From NCBI RefSeq assembly GCF_000175215.2, contig NC_014816.1, positions 1,299,001-1,363,000 of the forward strand: 64,000 nucleotides of DNA, given 5' to 3'. Below, one piece after another: positions 54,901 through 61,427 of this stretch; position 1 is the first letter of the stretch, and every line of letters begins with the position of its first letter. The notes beneath the pieces were generated by a model, which was given only the letters and a program-made list of their open reading frames with translations, searched no databases and was not told the DNA's origin. Source of the DNA: Asticcacaulis excentricus CB 48 (lineage in GTDB: Bacteria > Pseudomonadota > Alphaproteobacteria > Caulobacterales > Caulobacteraceae). The translations under genes and the position numbers were made by a program.

Positions 54901-55168
54901 TCTGTCCGTCGGAGGTCGAGGCCGAGGACATGTAGATCATGTCTTCGGTGCCGGTGAGGGCTTCTTCGATGGGGGTAGCGACGGTTTCAGCGATGACGGC
55001 GGGGCTCGCCCCCGGATAAACGGCGCGCACCACCACCTGCGGCGGCACGACTTCTGGGTATTCGGAGACGGGCAGGGTGCGCAGGCTGAGAAGCCCGAAC
55101 ACCACGATAAGCAGCGACAGCACACCGGCGAAGATCGGCCTGTCGATGAAGAATTTTGAGAGGTTCAT
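51944..55168 (-). CDS. RND multidrug efflux transporter (HAE-1/AcrB family)
   Basis: Inner-membrane proton/drug antiporter of 1074 residues. N-terminus MNLSKFFIDRPIFAGVLSLL, two sets of six transmembrane segments, and the proton-relay Asp-Asp pair in 'LFGLVLAIGIVVDDAIVVVENVERN' (TM4). The family block 'GLSAKNAILIVEFARELELAG' is in the second half. Porter-domain features such as 'VVVRAVYPGASPAVIAETVATPIEEAL' match HAE-1 pumps. ATG at 55168 has AAAGGG upstream. Substrates cannot be predicted. The TetR gene across the divergent region is the likely repressor. Confidence 0.96.
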   Translation of the reverse strand: MNLSKFFIDRPIFAGVLSLLIVVFGLLSLRTLPVSEYPEVVPPQVVVRAVYPGASPAVIAETVATPIEEALTGTEDMIYMSSASTSDGQMTLTLTFKLGTNPDLAQQMVQNRVSQAEARLPSDVRALGVTTQKSQSSLPLVVHLVSPNGRYDENYLRNYALIHVKDRLQKIEGVAPIQMFGGGEYSMRIWLDPQKVAERGLSASDVANAVRGENVQAAAGIVGASPGQPDITLQMSVNAQGRLKTEEDFRNIIVRSDNGAVTYLGDVARVELGAADYSLRSLLNNQKAVGIPIFEQAGANSLKVSADVKKAMAELQKTMPEGVEYRIAYDTTEYVQESIDSVIHTLLEAILLVVIVVIVFLQTWRASIIPLLAVPVSVIGTFAVMHAFGFSINALTLFGLVLAIGIVVDDAIVVVENVERNIEAGKSPKEATYQAMREVSGPIIAIALVLAAVFVPLAFITGLSGQFYRQFSLTIAISTVISAINSLTLSPALAALLLKDHHAKKDVLTRFMDRWLGGFFRLFNRFFHRSSENYGKGLGGIISRKAMMLGVYAVLVLATMFVFKTVPTGFIPAQDKQYLVGMVQLPDGATLDRTEAASRAMTDIAMKQDGVKDALAFPGLSINGFTLASNSAVVFLALDSFEERGKNHLDAGTIAGALNQKFLGIGDAYVVVFPPPPILGLGTTGGFKLQLQDRGALGPEALDQATKAFVAKAYQTKELAGVFSNYQINVPQVYADIDRVKARQLGVNVQDVFDTMQIYLGSMYVNDFNKFGRTYSVRLQADAPYRARPEDIGQLKVRSGSGEMIPLSALLKVEPSFGPVNATRYNGYLAADINGGPAPGFSSGQAEAAAAKIAAEVLPPGIEYEWTDLTYQQILAGDSSAIIFPLVILLVFLVLAAQYESLVLPLSILLIVPMGLLAAITGVWISGGDNNIFTQIGLFVLVGLSAKNAILIVEFARELELAGHKPLQAAIEASRLRLRPILMTSIAFIMGVLPLVLAHGAGSEMRHAMGVAVFAGMIGATIFGLFLTPVFYVTLRALTGNRPLKAHTHPDESSHEGIDPAPSTPTLNSHPEAH

Positions 55169-55189
55169 GGGTGGCCCTTTGGGCAGCAT

Positions 55190-55326
55190 GAGGTTGAGAA
55201 TCCCTCTCTTCCCTACGAAGTGGGAAGGTTGCAGCCCTCAGGGCTGACGAAGGGAGATTTGAAGCGGCTATCGGCGACGAAGCGATGAAATTCCCCTCCC
55301 ATCGCGGCACGACAGGGAGGAGATTT
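55190..55326. other. Intercistronic region with GC-rich dyads in the RND operon
   Basis: 137 bp separate the pump gene from the membrane fusion gene. It contains partial inverted repeats such as CCCTC...GGGAGG and ATTCCCCTCCCATC-like units, of the intergenic-repeat kind common in Caulobacterales. No gene is recognised. The hairpins could tune the relative output of the two genes. Confidence 0.35.
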
Positions 55327-56529
55327 TTACGCGTTCGGCTTTGGCGTGGCATCGATGACCGGGCGGGCGGCGATCAGTTGTGGCGCGACGACCGTACCCG
55401 GCCGCAGGGCCTGAAGACCCGATATCACCACGCGATCACCGGGTCTCAGGCCCGCCGTGACCACCTTGTGACCATCGATCGTGCCGCCCAGTTGGACCTC
55501 GCGGTATTCCACCGCATTGCCCTTGCCCACCACATAGACGAAGCGCTTGGACTGATCGGTGCCAATGGCCACTTCGTTGATGAGGATGGCCGGCTTGGCC
55601 GTGGCCTCCCCCAGCTTAACGCGCACAAATTGACCCGGGATCAGCTTGCCATCGGTATTGGCGAAGACGGCACGGGCGCGCACGGTGCCGGACTGACTGT
55701 CGAATTGATTGTCGATCAGTTGCAGGTGCCCGCTCAGCGGTTCGGAACCGTTGTCCAGCTCCAGCTTCACCGGCACCTTGCCGAATTCGGCGCCGTTGAG
55801 ATCGGCCAGCGTGCGGTTGATCACCTCTTCATTGGCGTCGAAGCTGGCATAGATGGGGGAGACCGACACCAAGGTCGTCAGTACGGCTGAACCGGGGCCG
55901 GAGGCGATCAGATTGCCCTGCGTGATTTCGATCTTACCGACGCGGCCAGAAACCGGCGCCCGCACCTGAGTGTAAGACAGGTTGAGATTGGCCGATTGCA
56001 GCACGGCTTGCGCGGCGGCGAGGTCTGCTTCGGCGCTGCGCAGGGCATTAATGCGGGTTTCGGCCTCAGACTGCGAGATGGCGCGCTCGTTCAGCAGGCG
56101 TTCGGCGCGGCTGTTTTCCGAGCGTGCCAGCGTCAGGCGCGCTTCGGCGGCCTGCACCTGTGCACGGGCGCGGGCGACCTCAGCGGCGTAGGGGGCCGGG
56201 TCGATGGTGACCAGAAGCTGGCCTTCCCTGACGAAAGCCCCTTCGCGGAAATGGATGGCCTTTACCGCCCCGGACACGCGTGAGCGGATTTCAACGCGCT
56301 CGACGGCTTCCAGACGGCCAGAGAAGGAGTCCCAGCCGCTGACGGTCTGTTCTTCGATAAGGGCGACCTTGACGGGAATAGCCTGCGGGGCGGCGGCGGT
56401 GGCCTGAGCGTCGGCTTTGGAGGTCAGGGCGTAGATACCGAAGGCCCCCACGCTCAGGGTGGCGATGGCGGCGGCGGTCAGGAGCGCCTGACGCGGCGCG
56501 CGCCGGTAAAGGTCGGACGGGGTCAACAT
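55327..56529 (-). CDS. RND efflux membrane fusion protein (AcrA family)
   Basis: Periplasmic adaptor of 400 residues linking pump and outer-membrane channel. N-terminal membrane anchor or signal (LLTAAAIATLSVGAFGIYAL). The biotinyl-lipoyl half 'EIRSRVSGAVKAIHFREGAFVREGQLLVTIDPAPY', helical hairpin (~120-185), and second half 'YTQVRAPVSGRVGK' and 'SPIYASFDANE' follow the AcrA layout. ATG at 56529 has AAAGGTGA six bases before; the frame continues upstream without a real start. First gene of the efflux operon. Confidence 0.94.
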   Translation of the reverse strand: MLTPSDLYRRAPRQALLTAAAIATLSVGAFGIYALTSKADAQATAAAPQAIPVKVALIEEQTVSGWDSFSGRLEAVERVEIRSRVSGAVKAIHFREGAFVREGQLLVTIDPAPYAAEVARARAQVQAAEARLTLARSENSRAERLLNERAISQSEAETRINALRSAEADLAAAQAVLQSANLNLSYTQVRAPVSGRVGKIEITQGNLIASGPGSAVLTTLVSVSPIYASFDANEEVINRTLADLNGAEFGKVPVKLELDNGSEPLSGHLQLIDNQFDSQSGTVRARAVFANTDGKLIPGQFVRVKLGEATAKPAILINEVAIGTDQSKRFVYVVGKGNAVEYREVQLGGTIDGHKVVTAGLRPGDRVVISGLQALRPGTVVAPQLIAARPVIDATPKPNA

Positions 56530-56710
56530 GCGGGTCACCTTTGGGGAGAAAGGGAAAAGAAAGGGAAGCGGCACCGGGAACAGCCCTTGAACCGGAGCCG
56601 CAGACATCCATTTATGTACTGTTTCGCAAATTAATAGAGGCTTTGCCAAATTTTTGTGCGAATTGGTACAAAAAATTGTCAGTAGTCGCGAAAGCGTGAC
56701 GAAATCTTAG

Positions 56711-56847
56711 AGCAGAATGATTTCTACTGGAATCGTTCCGCTCAAGCCGCCATTGAGGCGGCGGCCAAGGTGGCGAAGCCACCGCCCGGCGAGGGGCTAA
56801 ACAAAAACCTGGATCATTATGTTTCTACCAGAAATCATAATGATCCA
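56711..56847 (+). repeat. Left ~137-bp composite palindromic repeat flanking tetR
   Basis: The unit has three parts. One end is the palindrome AGAATGATT-TCTACTGG-AATCGTTC. The middle is a GC-rich part with hairpins (GCCGCC-ATTGA-GGCGGC and GGTGGC...GCCACC). The other end is a long palindrome with 11-bp arms GGATCATTATG / CATAATGATCC and an inner TTTCT/AGAAA pairing. The two ends share a core ATGATTTCT-AGAAA. The reverse complement of 57677-57812 matches it at about 90% by eye. It lies in the shared promoter region of the efflux operon and tetR. Confidence 0.85.
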
Positions 56848-56946
56848 GCGTTTAGATAGGCAGATATGACATCTGCGTGTCGGGGACTGGCAGCAGGGAA
56901 GCGGACACGCTACATAGGGGGCAGTAAAGGGAGTAATCGTGTTGCC

Positions 56947-57672
56947 ATGGTGCACCAGCCTTACGAGACGCTGATCCATAAGAGCGAGGCCGTAGATGCC
57001 GACGCTATGGTGCTGGGTCTGCCCGATGTCTGCGGCGATCAGGCGCTGGAGGCGAGCGCCTGCTGTAAGCGTCCGCGTGGTCGCCCGCGCGCCTACGACC
57101 CTGATCTCGTGCTGAAAAAGGCCTTGCATGTGTTCTGGCAAAAAGGCTTTGCCGCGACCTCTCTTGACGATCTGGTCGAAGCGACGGGCGTCAACCGCCC
57201 TAGCCTCTATGCCGGGTTTGGGGATAAGGAAGCCCTCTATCTCAAATCTATGCAAAGTTATCGTCAACGTATCAGCGAGCAACTGGATACGGTGCTGAGT
57301 TGCAAGGGTCAGGGCGACAGTCTGGTGACCATTGTCGGGCGCTATTTCGACATCATGATCGGTACCTATACTGGTCAGAGCGAACATCCTTTGGGATGTG
57401 CCTTTATGTGTACGGCGCTCAACGAAGCGCCGCAGCACGAGTCGATCCTGGAGATGTTGCAAAACACTATCGAAGAGTTCGATGTCCGTTTTGAGCGTTT
57501 CTTTACCGATGCCCAAACCTACGGCTGCCTAACCACTAATCATGACCCGAAGGCGCTGGCCCAGATGGTCGGCGGTATTACCGCAAATCTAGGGGTGCGC
57601 GCCCGCGCTGGGGCTTCGGCCGACGAATTGCGCCAGATTGCCGGAAATATGACGCAGATACTGTTTGGGTAA
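56947..57672 (+). CDS. TetR/AcrR family regulator
   Basis: About 241 residues with the N-terminal HTH RPRGRPRAYDPDLVLKKALH, then VFWQKGFAATSLDDLVEATG and VNRPSLYAGFGDKEALYLKS, and a C-terminal ligand/dimer domain typical of AcrR-type proteins (IGTYTGQSEHPLGCAFMCTAL). Divergent from the RND efflux operon, so it probably represses it. The start is uncertain: ATG at 56947 is chosen, ATG at 57007 is possible, and the frame is open back to 56866. The gene lies between two inverted ~137-bp repeats. Confidence 0.9.
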   Translation: MVHQPYETLIHKSEAVDADAMVLGLPDVCGDQALEASACCKRPRGRPRAYDPDLVLKKALHVFWQKGFAATSLDDLVEATGVNRPSLYAGFGDKEALYLKSMQSYRQRISEQLDTVLSCKGQGDSLVTIVGRYFDIMIGTYTGQSEHPLGCAFMCTALNEAPQHESILEMLQNTIEEFDVRFERFFTDAQTYGCLTTNHDPKALAQMVGGITANLGVRARAGASADELRQIAGNMTQILFG

Positions 57673-57676
57673 TGAC

Positions 57677-57812
57677 TAGATCATTATGATTTCTGGTAGA
57701 AACATAATGATCTAGATTTTGTCTAGCCCCTCGCCGGGCGGTGGCTTGCGCCACCTTGGCCGCCGCTTCAATGGGAACTTGAGCGGAATGATTCCAGTAG
57801 AAATCATTCCAC
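57677..57812 (-). repeat. Right ~137-bp composite palindromic repeat flanking tetR (inverted relative to left copy)
   Basis: It begins four bases after the tetR stop with the palindrome CTAGATCATTATG...CATAATGATCTAG. It passes through GCCCCTCGCCGGGCGGTGGC and CGCCACCTTGGCCGCCG, and ends with the palindrome GCGGAATGATTCCAG-TAGAAATCATTCC. This is the left copy in reverse complement, with about a dozen differences and one single-base gap. It abuts the stop codon of the radical SAM gene (57814), so it forms the 3' ends of both convergent genes. Confidence 0.85.
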
Positions 57813-57813
57813 T

Positions 57814-58935
57814 TTAAAACAGGCGCATCTGCGGGTCACCGCCACGAAACTGCGTCGAATCGAGCGGTGTGCGTGGCGTATCCAGGCCATACCGCCGCAC
57901 CGCCAGTTCATAGCGCTGTTTCAGCAGGTCCGCCTCCAGTCCCGTGCCGGTCATGCGCGTTTTGAAATTCGGATCGTTCAGCTTACCGCCGCGCAGGGCC
58001 CGGATGCGGTTCAGCACGCGCTCCGCGCGGTCTGGAAAGTTGAGTCTTAGCCAGTCTTCGAACAGCAGCTTGATCTCGTTCGGCAGGCGCACCGGAATAT
58101 AACCGCCGCGGATGGCGCCCGCCTCGGCCCCGGCCTTTAGGATGTTTTCCAGTTCGTGACAGGTCAGGCCGGGGATTAGCGGCGCGGCCAGCACACTGAC
58201 GCGAATGCCGGCGGCGCTGAGCGCGCGGATGGTTTCGATGCGTTTGGCGGGTGTGGCGGCGCGCGGTTCCATCATCCGCGCGATGTGGCGATCGAGCGTC
58301 GTAACCGACAAGGTGGCTGAAAACAGATTGGCCGCCGCCATCGGAGCCAGAATATCTAAATCCCGCAGGATCAGGGCCGACTTGGTGACGATGTGCACCG
58401 GGTGGCGAAACTCCCACAGCACCTCCAGCAGCCGCCGCGTTAAACCTTCTGTCCGTTCAATCGGCTGATAGGCGTCGGTATTGATACCGAGCGCCAGCGG
58501 CGCAGGGCGGTATTTGGGGTGAGACAATTCTTCGCGCAGCCGTTCGGGGGCATCGGGTTTGCGAAAGATGCGCGTTTCGAAATCCAGTCCCGGCGACAGG
58601 TCCAGATAGGCGTGGGTCGGGCGGGCGAAACAATAGATGCAGCCGTGTTCGCAGCCCTTGTACGGATTGATGGAACGGCTCGATCCCACATCCGGTGACT
58701 CGTTATAACTGATGATCTTACGCACGGCGTCTATGCCGAGGATGGTCTGAACGCGTTCTATATCGGGATGGTCTTCACTATCCCAGCCGTCGGTTGTGTC
58801 GTAGCGATCAGGGGCATCAAAACGGCCGCTCAGACGGTTCGACACCGCGCCGCGTCCCTTGCGCACCCGATCGGGCAAGGCGTTTTCATCGGTGATGCGT
58901 TCGGTGCGCAGGGTAGGCAGGGGCTTTGATGGCAT
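57814..58935 (-). CDS. PA0069-family radical SAM protein
   Basis: 373 residues. The cluster motif is YKGCEHGCIYCFARP: Cys95, Cys99 and Cys102 bind the [4Fe-4S] cluster, and the surrounding SRSINPYKGCEHGC is typical of the PA0069/Rv2578c group. 'FETRIFRKPDAPERLREEL' and 'LGINTDAYQPIERTEGLTR' are further family blocks. It is related to spore photoproduct lyases, but its reaction is unknown. Its stop codon sits next to the repeat that follows tetR, with which it converges. Confidence 0.93.
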   Translation of the reverse strand: MPSKPLPTLRTERITDENALPDRVRKGRGAVSNRLSGRFDAPDRYDTTDGWDSEDHPDIERVQTILGIDAVRKIISYNESPDVGSSRSINPYKGCEHGCIYCFARPTHAYLDLSPGLDFETRIFRKPDAPERLREELSHPKYRPAPLALGINTDAYQPIERTEGLTRRLLEVLWEFRHPVHIVTKSALILRDLDILAPMAAANLFSATLSVTTLDRHIARMMEPRAATPAKRIETIRALSAAGIRVSVLAAPLIPGLTCHELENILKAGAEAGAIRGGYIPVRLPNEIKLLFEDWLRLNFPDRAERVLNRIRALRGGKLNDPNFKTRMTGTGLEADLLKQRYELAVRRYGLDTPRTPLDSTQFRGGDPQMRLF

Positions 58936-59018
58936 GCCCTGAGCTTACCACCAAAAAAGAACAGAACAAGAACAAATATCTCGAATCCGAACGGAAGGTT
59001 TGATCAAAAAAGGCAATG

Positions 59019-59034
59019 GGTAAACGTTGTCATC
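59019..59034 (+). promoter_or_regulatory. LacI-type operator candidate upstream of the glucose oxidoreductase
   Basis: GGTAAACGTTGTCATC contains the palindromic core AACGTT and the right half-site AACGTTGTCA. The same half-site occurs at the gluconolactonase promoter (61241-61258). It lies ~60 bp before the ATG at 59093. Confidence 0.6.
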
Positions 59035-59092
59035 TGTCTGGATTCCGGTTTACAGTGCGACCACTGCATACGTTCAAACAGAGGAAACCCCC

Positions 59093-60250
59093 ATGATGGA
59101 TCGCCGACAGCTTTTAATGGGTGCCGGTGGCCTGCCGCTGGTCGCCAGTGCCGCCGCAGCCACCGCCCAAACAACCGGCAAAGCCGCCGGTCAGCCCCTG
59201 CCGAGTGGCGTCGATCTGCCGGAACCACCCAAAAAGCGTCTGGGCTGGGCCGTGGTCGGTCTGGGCAGCTATGCCATCAATCAGGTGATACCCGGCTTTC
59301 TTCAGGCCGAAGAGTCGCGCATGACCGCCTTCGTGTCTGGCAACCCAACTAAGGCGAAAGACCTCGCCGACCGTTATGGCGTGGCCAAGACCTATGGCTA
59401 TGACGATTTCGATAAGATCGCCGCCGACAAGGATATCGACTGCGTCTACATCGTCCTGCCGGTAGGGCTGCACGCTGAATACACGATCCGCGCCCTGAAG
59501 GCGGGCAAGCATGTCCTGTGTGAAAAGCCGATGGCTTCAACGGTCGAGGAATGCGAAGCCATGGTCGCCGCCGCCAAGGCCGCCAATCGACAGTTAGGTG
59601 TGGCCTATCGCGTGCATTTCGAACCGCTAAATACTGAGGTCAAGCGCCGCTGCAAGCAGGGTGAACTGGGCGATCTGCGCTACATCACCGGCGATGCTGG
59701 CTTCAATGCCGACCCGCAATACCCGCCGATGAAGTGGCGTCTGGACAAGCCGCTGGCGGGTGGCGGTTCCATGTACGACATCGGCATCTATGCGCTGAAC
59801 GGCACCCTGATGATGGCGGATCAGATGCCCGACACAGTGTCTGCCGTCTATGCCTATCCGAAGGACGATCCGCGCTTCAAGACCGTCGAAGGCGGACTGA
59901 ACTGGCGGATGACCTTCCCGTCGGGGCTCAGCGCGCAGGGCTCGTCCTCCTACTGCTATGCCGGGGGATCACGTATCAAGGTGTTCGGAGCCAGTGCCGC
60001 CATCAACATGGACCCGGCATCGGACTATTACGACAACCGCGCCAACCTGCACCGCGGCTGGGACCCCGGTACGCCCGTGCGCGCTGCGCCGCCGTATACG
60101 CAGTTCGCGGCGCAGGTAGACGGCTTTTCGCAGGCCGCGCGCAGCAATACACCGCACCGCACGCCGGGCGAGATGGGGCTGCGCGACATCCGCCTGATTC
60201 AGGCCATGTACCGCAGCGCCGATCAGGGCGGGGTCGTCGTTAAGGTTTAA
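59093..60250 (+). CDS. Gfo/Idh/MocA-family oxidoreductase, Tat-exported (glucose-fructose oxidoreductase-like)
   Basis: 385 residues. A twin-arginine-type leader (DRRQLLMGAGGLPLVASAAA) is followed by a linker and the NADP-binding Rossmann part RLGWAVVGLGSYAINQVIPG. The catalytic lysine motif is CEKPMA (EKP at 144-146), and 'GGGSMYDIGIYALNG' has the conserved His/Asp-Ile-Gly-type region. Zymomonas GFOR, a periplasmic Tat substrate with tightly bound NADP, is the best-known relative: it oxidises glucose to gluconolactone while reducing fructose. GAGGAAA precedes the ATG. Converges with a gluconolactonase gene (stops overlap by 4 bp). Confidence 0.9.
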   Translation: MMDRRQLLMGAGGLPLVASAAAATAQTTGKAAGQPLPSGVDLPEPPKKRLGWAVVGLGSYAINQVIPGFLQAEESRMTAFVSGNPTKAKDLADRYGVAKTYGYDDFDKIAADKDIDCVYIVLPVGLHAEYTIRALKAGKHVLCEKPMASTVEECEAMVAAAKAANRQLGVAYRVHFEPLNTEVKRRCKQGELGDLRYITGDAGFNADPQYPPMKWRLDKPLAGGGSMYDIGIYALNGTLMMADQMPDTVSAVYAYPKDDPRFKTVEGGLNWRMTFPSGLSAQGSSSYCYAGGSRIKVFGASAAINMDPASDYYDNRANLHRGWDPGTPVRAAPPYTQFAAQVDGFSQAARSNTPHRTPGEMGLRDIRLIQAMYRSADQGGVVVKV

Positions 60251-61194
60251 CCCGCGAAAGGCGTCGCGGGCAGGCCTGTGTGCCCGCGCAGCCGGGCCGG
60301 CGACACTTCAAACAGTGTCCCGGCTACGGCCTTATCCGGCGCAGCATCAGGCAGGAACTGCGCCGCCGAACTGATATACAGGTGGTCGAGTTTGGCCCCA
60401 CCAAAGGCCATACTGGTAATCTGAGTGGCGGGCAGGGCAATGGAAAAGTCCAGTTTGCCATCCGGAGTATAGCGACTGACGCGGCCGCCGCCATAATGAG
60501 CGATCCATACGCCGCCCTGCGCATCCGTGGCCATGCCGTCTGGCGCGCCAATATCGCCCTCAAACTTTACGAAAAGCCGCTTGTTCGACAGTGTGCCATC
60601 GGGCGCCACGTCGAAGGCAAAGACCTCTTTGTCGTACGTTTCGGTATGCCACAGGGCGCGGCCATCCGGGCTGAAGGTCGGGCCGTTGGCGCACAGATAG
60701 GGACCATCAACCTTGGTGACGCTCAGATCGGAGTCAATGCGATAAAAAGCTCCGACCTTTTCCTTCCATTTGGTGTCCATAGTGCCGGTCCACAGACGGC
60801 CTTTGGCATCGACCTTGCCGTCGTTCAGACGTGTATCGGCGCGCTTTTCGGGTTGCACCAGAAGGGTGAAGGCGCCGGTCTTGGGATCGAAGCCATAGAC
60901 GCCGTCGCTAAGGCCCGCGATCAGGCCACCGGATTGACGATCGGCGAGGAAGCAGACGGGCTTAGGCGCCTTCCAGGTCCTCAGATCGCCGCTCTGTGGA
61001 TCGAGCGCGTAGATGGTCTGCCCCGAAATATTGACCCAGAACAGGCGCTTATGCGCCGCCGACCAGTAGGGGCCTTCGCCCAGCGCATCACCCGCCCCCC
61101 CAAGCCCCCTTATGCCGGCTTCCGTCGCTATGCTGTGAAGCGGGAAGGCTATGGCGGCCAGTCCAAGGGCAAGGCTGTGGCGACGTGTGATCAT
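60247..61194 (-). CDS. SMP-30/gluconolactonase family protein, exported
   Basis: 315 residues with a Tat-like leader (MITRRHSLALGLAAIAFPL). The six-bladed propeller includes 'LGEGPYWSAAHKRLFWVNI' with the metal-binding Glu, 'TRLNDGKVDAKGRLWTGTMD' (Asn and Asp ligands), 'ANGPTFSPDGRALWHTET', and 'GAPDGMATDAQGGVWIAHYGG' (Asp ligand). It hydrolyses gluconolactone or similar lactones in the periplasm, the product of the convergent oxidoreductase. ATG at 61194 has GAGGAAA upstream, the same leader as its partner. Confidence 0.92.
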   Translation of the reverse strand: MITRRHSLALGLAAIAFPLHSIATEAGIRGLGGAGDALGEGPYWSAAHKRLFWVNISGQTIYALDPQSGDLRTWKAPKPVCFLADRQSGGLIAGLSDGVYGFDPKTGAFTLLVQPEKRADTRLNDGKVDAKGRLWTGTMDTKWKEKVGAFYRIDSDLSVTKVDGPYLCANGPTFSPDGRALWHTETYDKEVFAFDVAPDGTLSNKRLFVKFEGDIGAPDGMATDAQGGVWIAHYGGGRVSRYTPDGKLDFSIALPATQITSMAFGGAKLDHLYISSAAQFLPDAAPDKAVAGTLFEVSPARLRGHTGLPATPFAG

Positions 61195-61240
61195 GGAGGT
61201 TTCCTCGGTCCGGAGGGCGCGGATTCGCCCTGCTTTATAA

Positions 61241-61258
61241 GGTGACAACGTTATCACC
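61241..61258 (-). promoter_or_regulatory. LacI-type operator upstream of gluconolactonase
   Basis: GGTGACAACGTTATCACC is an 18-bp palindrome with one mismatched pair and the central CG expected of LacI/GalR-family sites. It lies ~47 bp before the gluconolactonase ATG. The partner gene's promoter carries the related half-site, so one repressor may control both. Confidence 0.7.
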
Positions 61259-61427
61259 CCTCGCGCCGCGCGAACAGAGAAAAGCGCGTCTGCGCCACCT
61301 GTCGCGACAGGTGACGCATCTCACACATCAGAGGGTAATTTTAAAATAAAACATGAGGAAGTATCATTTAAATATTGGTTTTAAACGAGAATTGGAATTA
61401 AAATGCACTGATGCTTTAGGAGTGGTT

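Noticed and set aside
60280..61245. Open frame of 321 codons antisense to the gluconolactonase
   Set aside because: Mirror of a well-supported gene; no start context or family motif.
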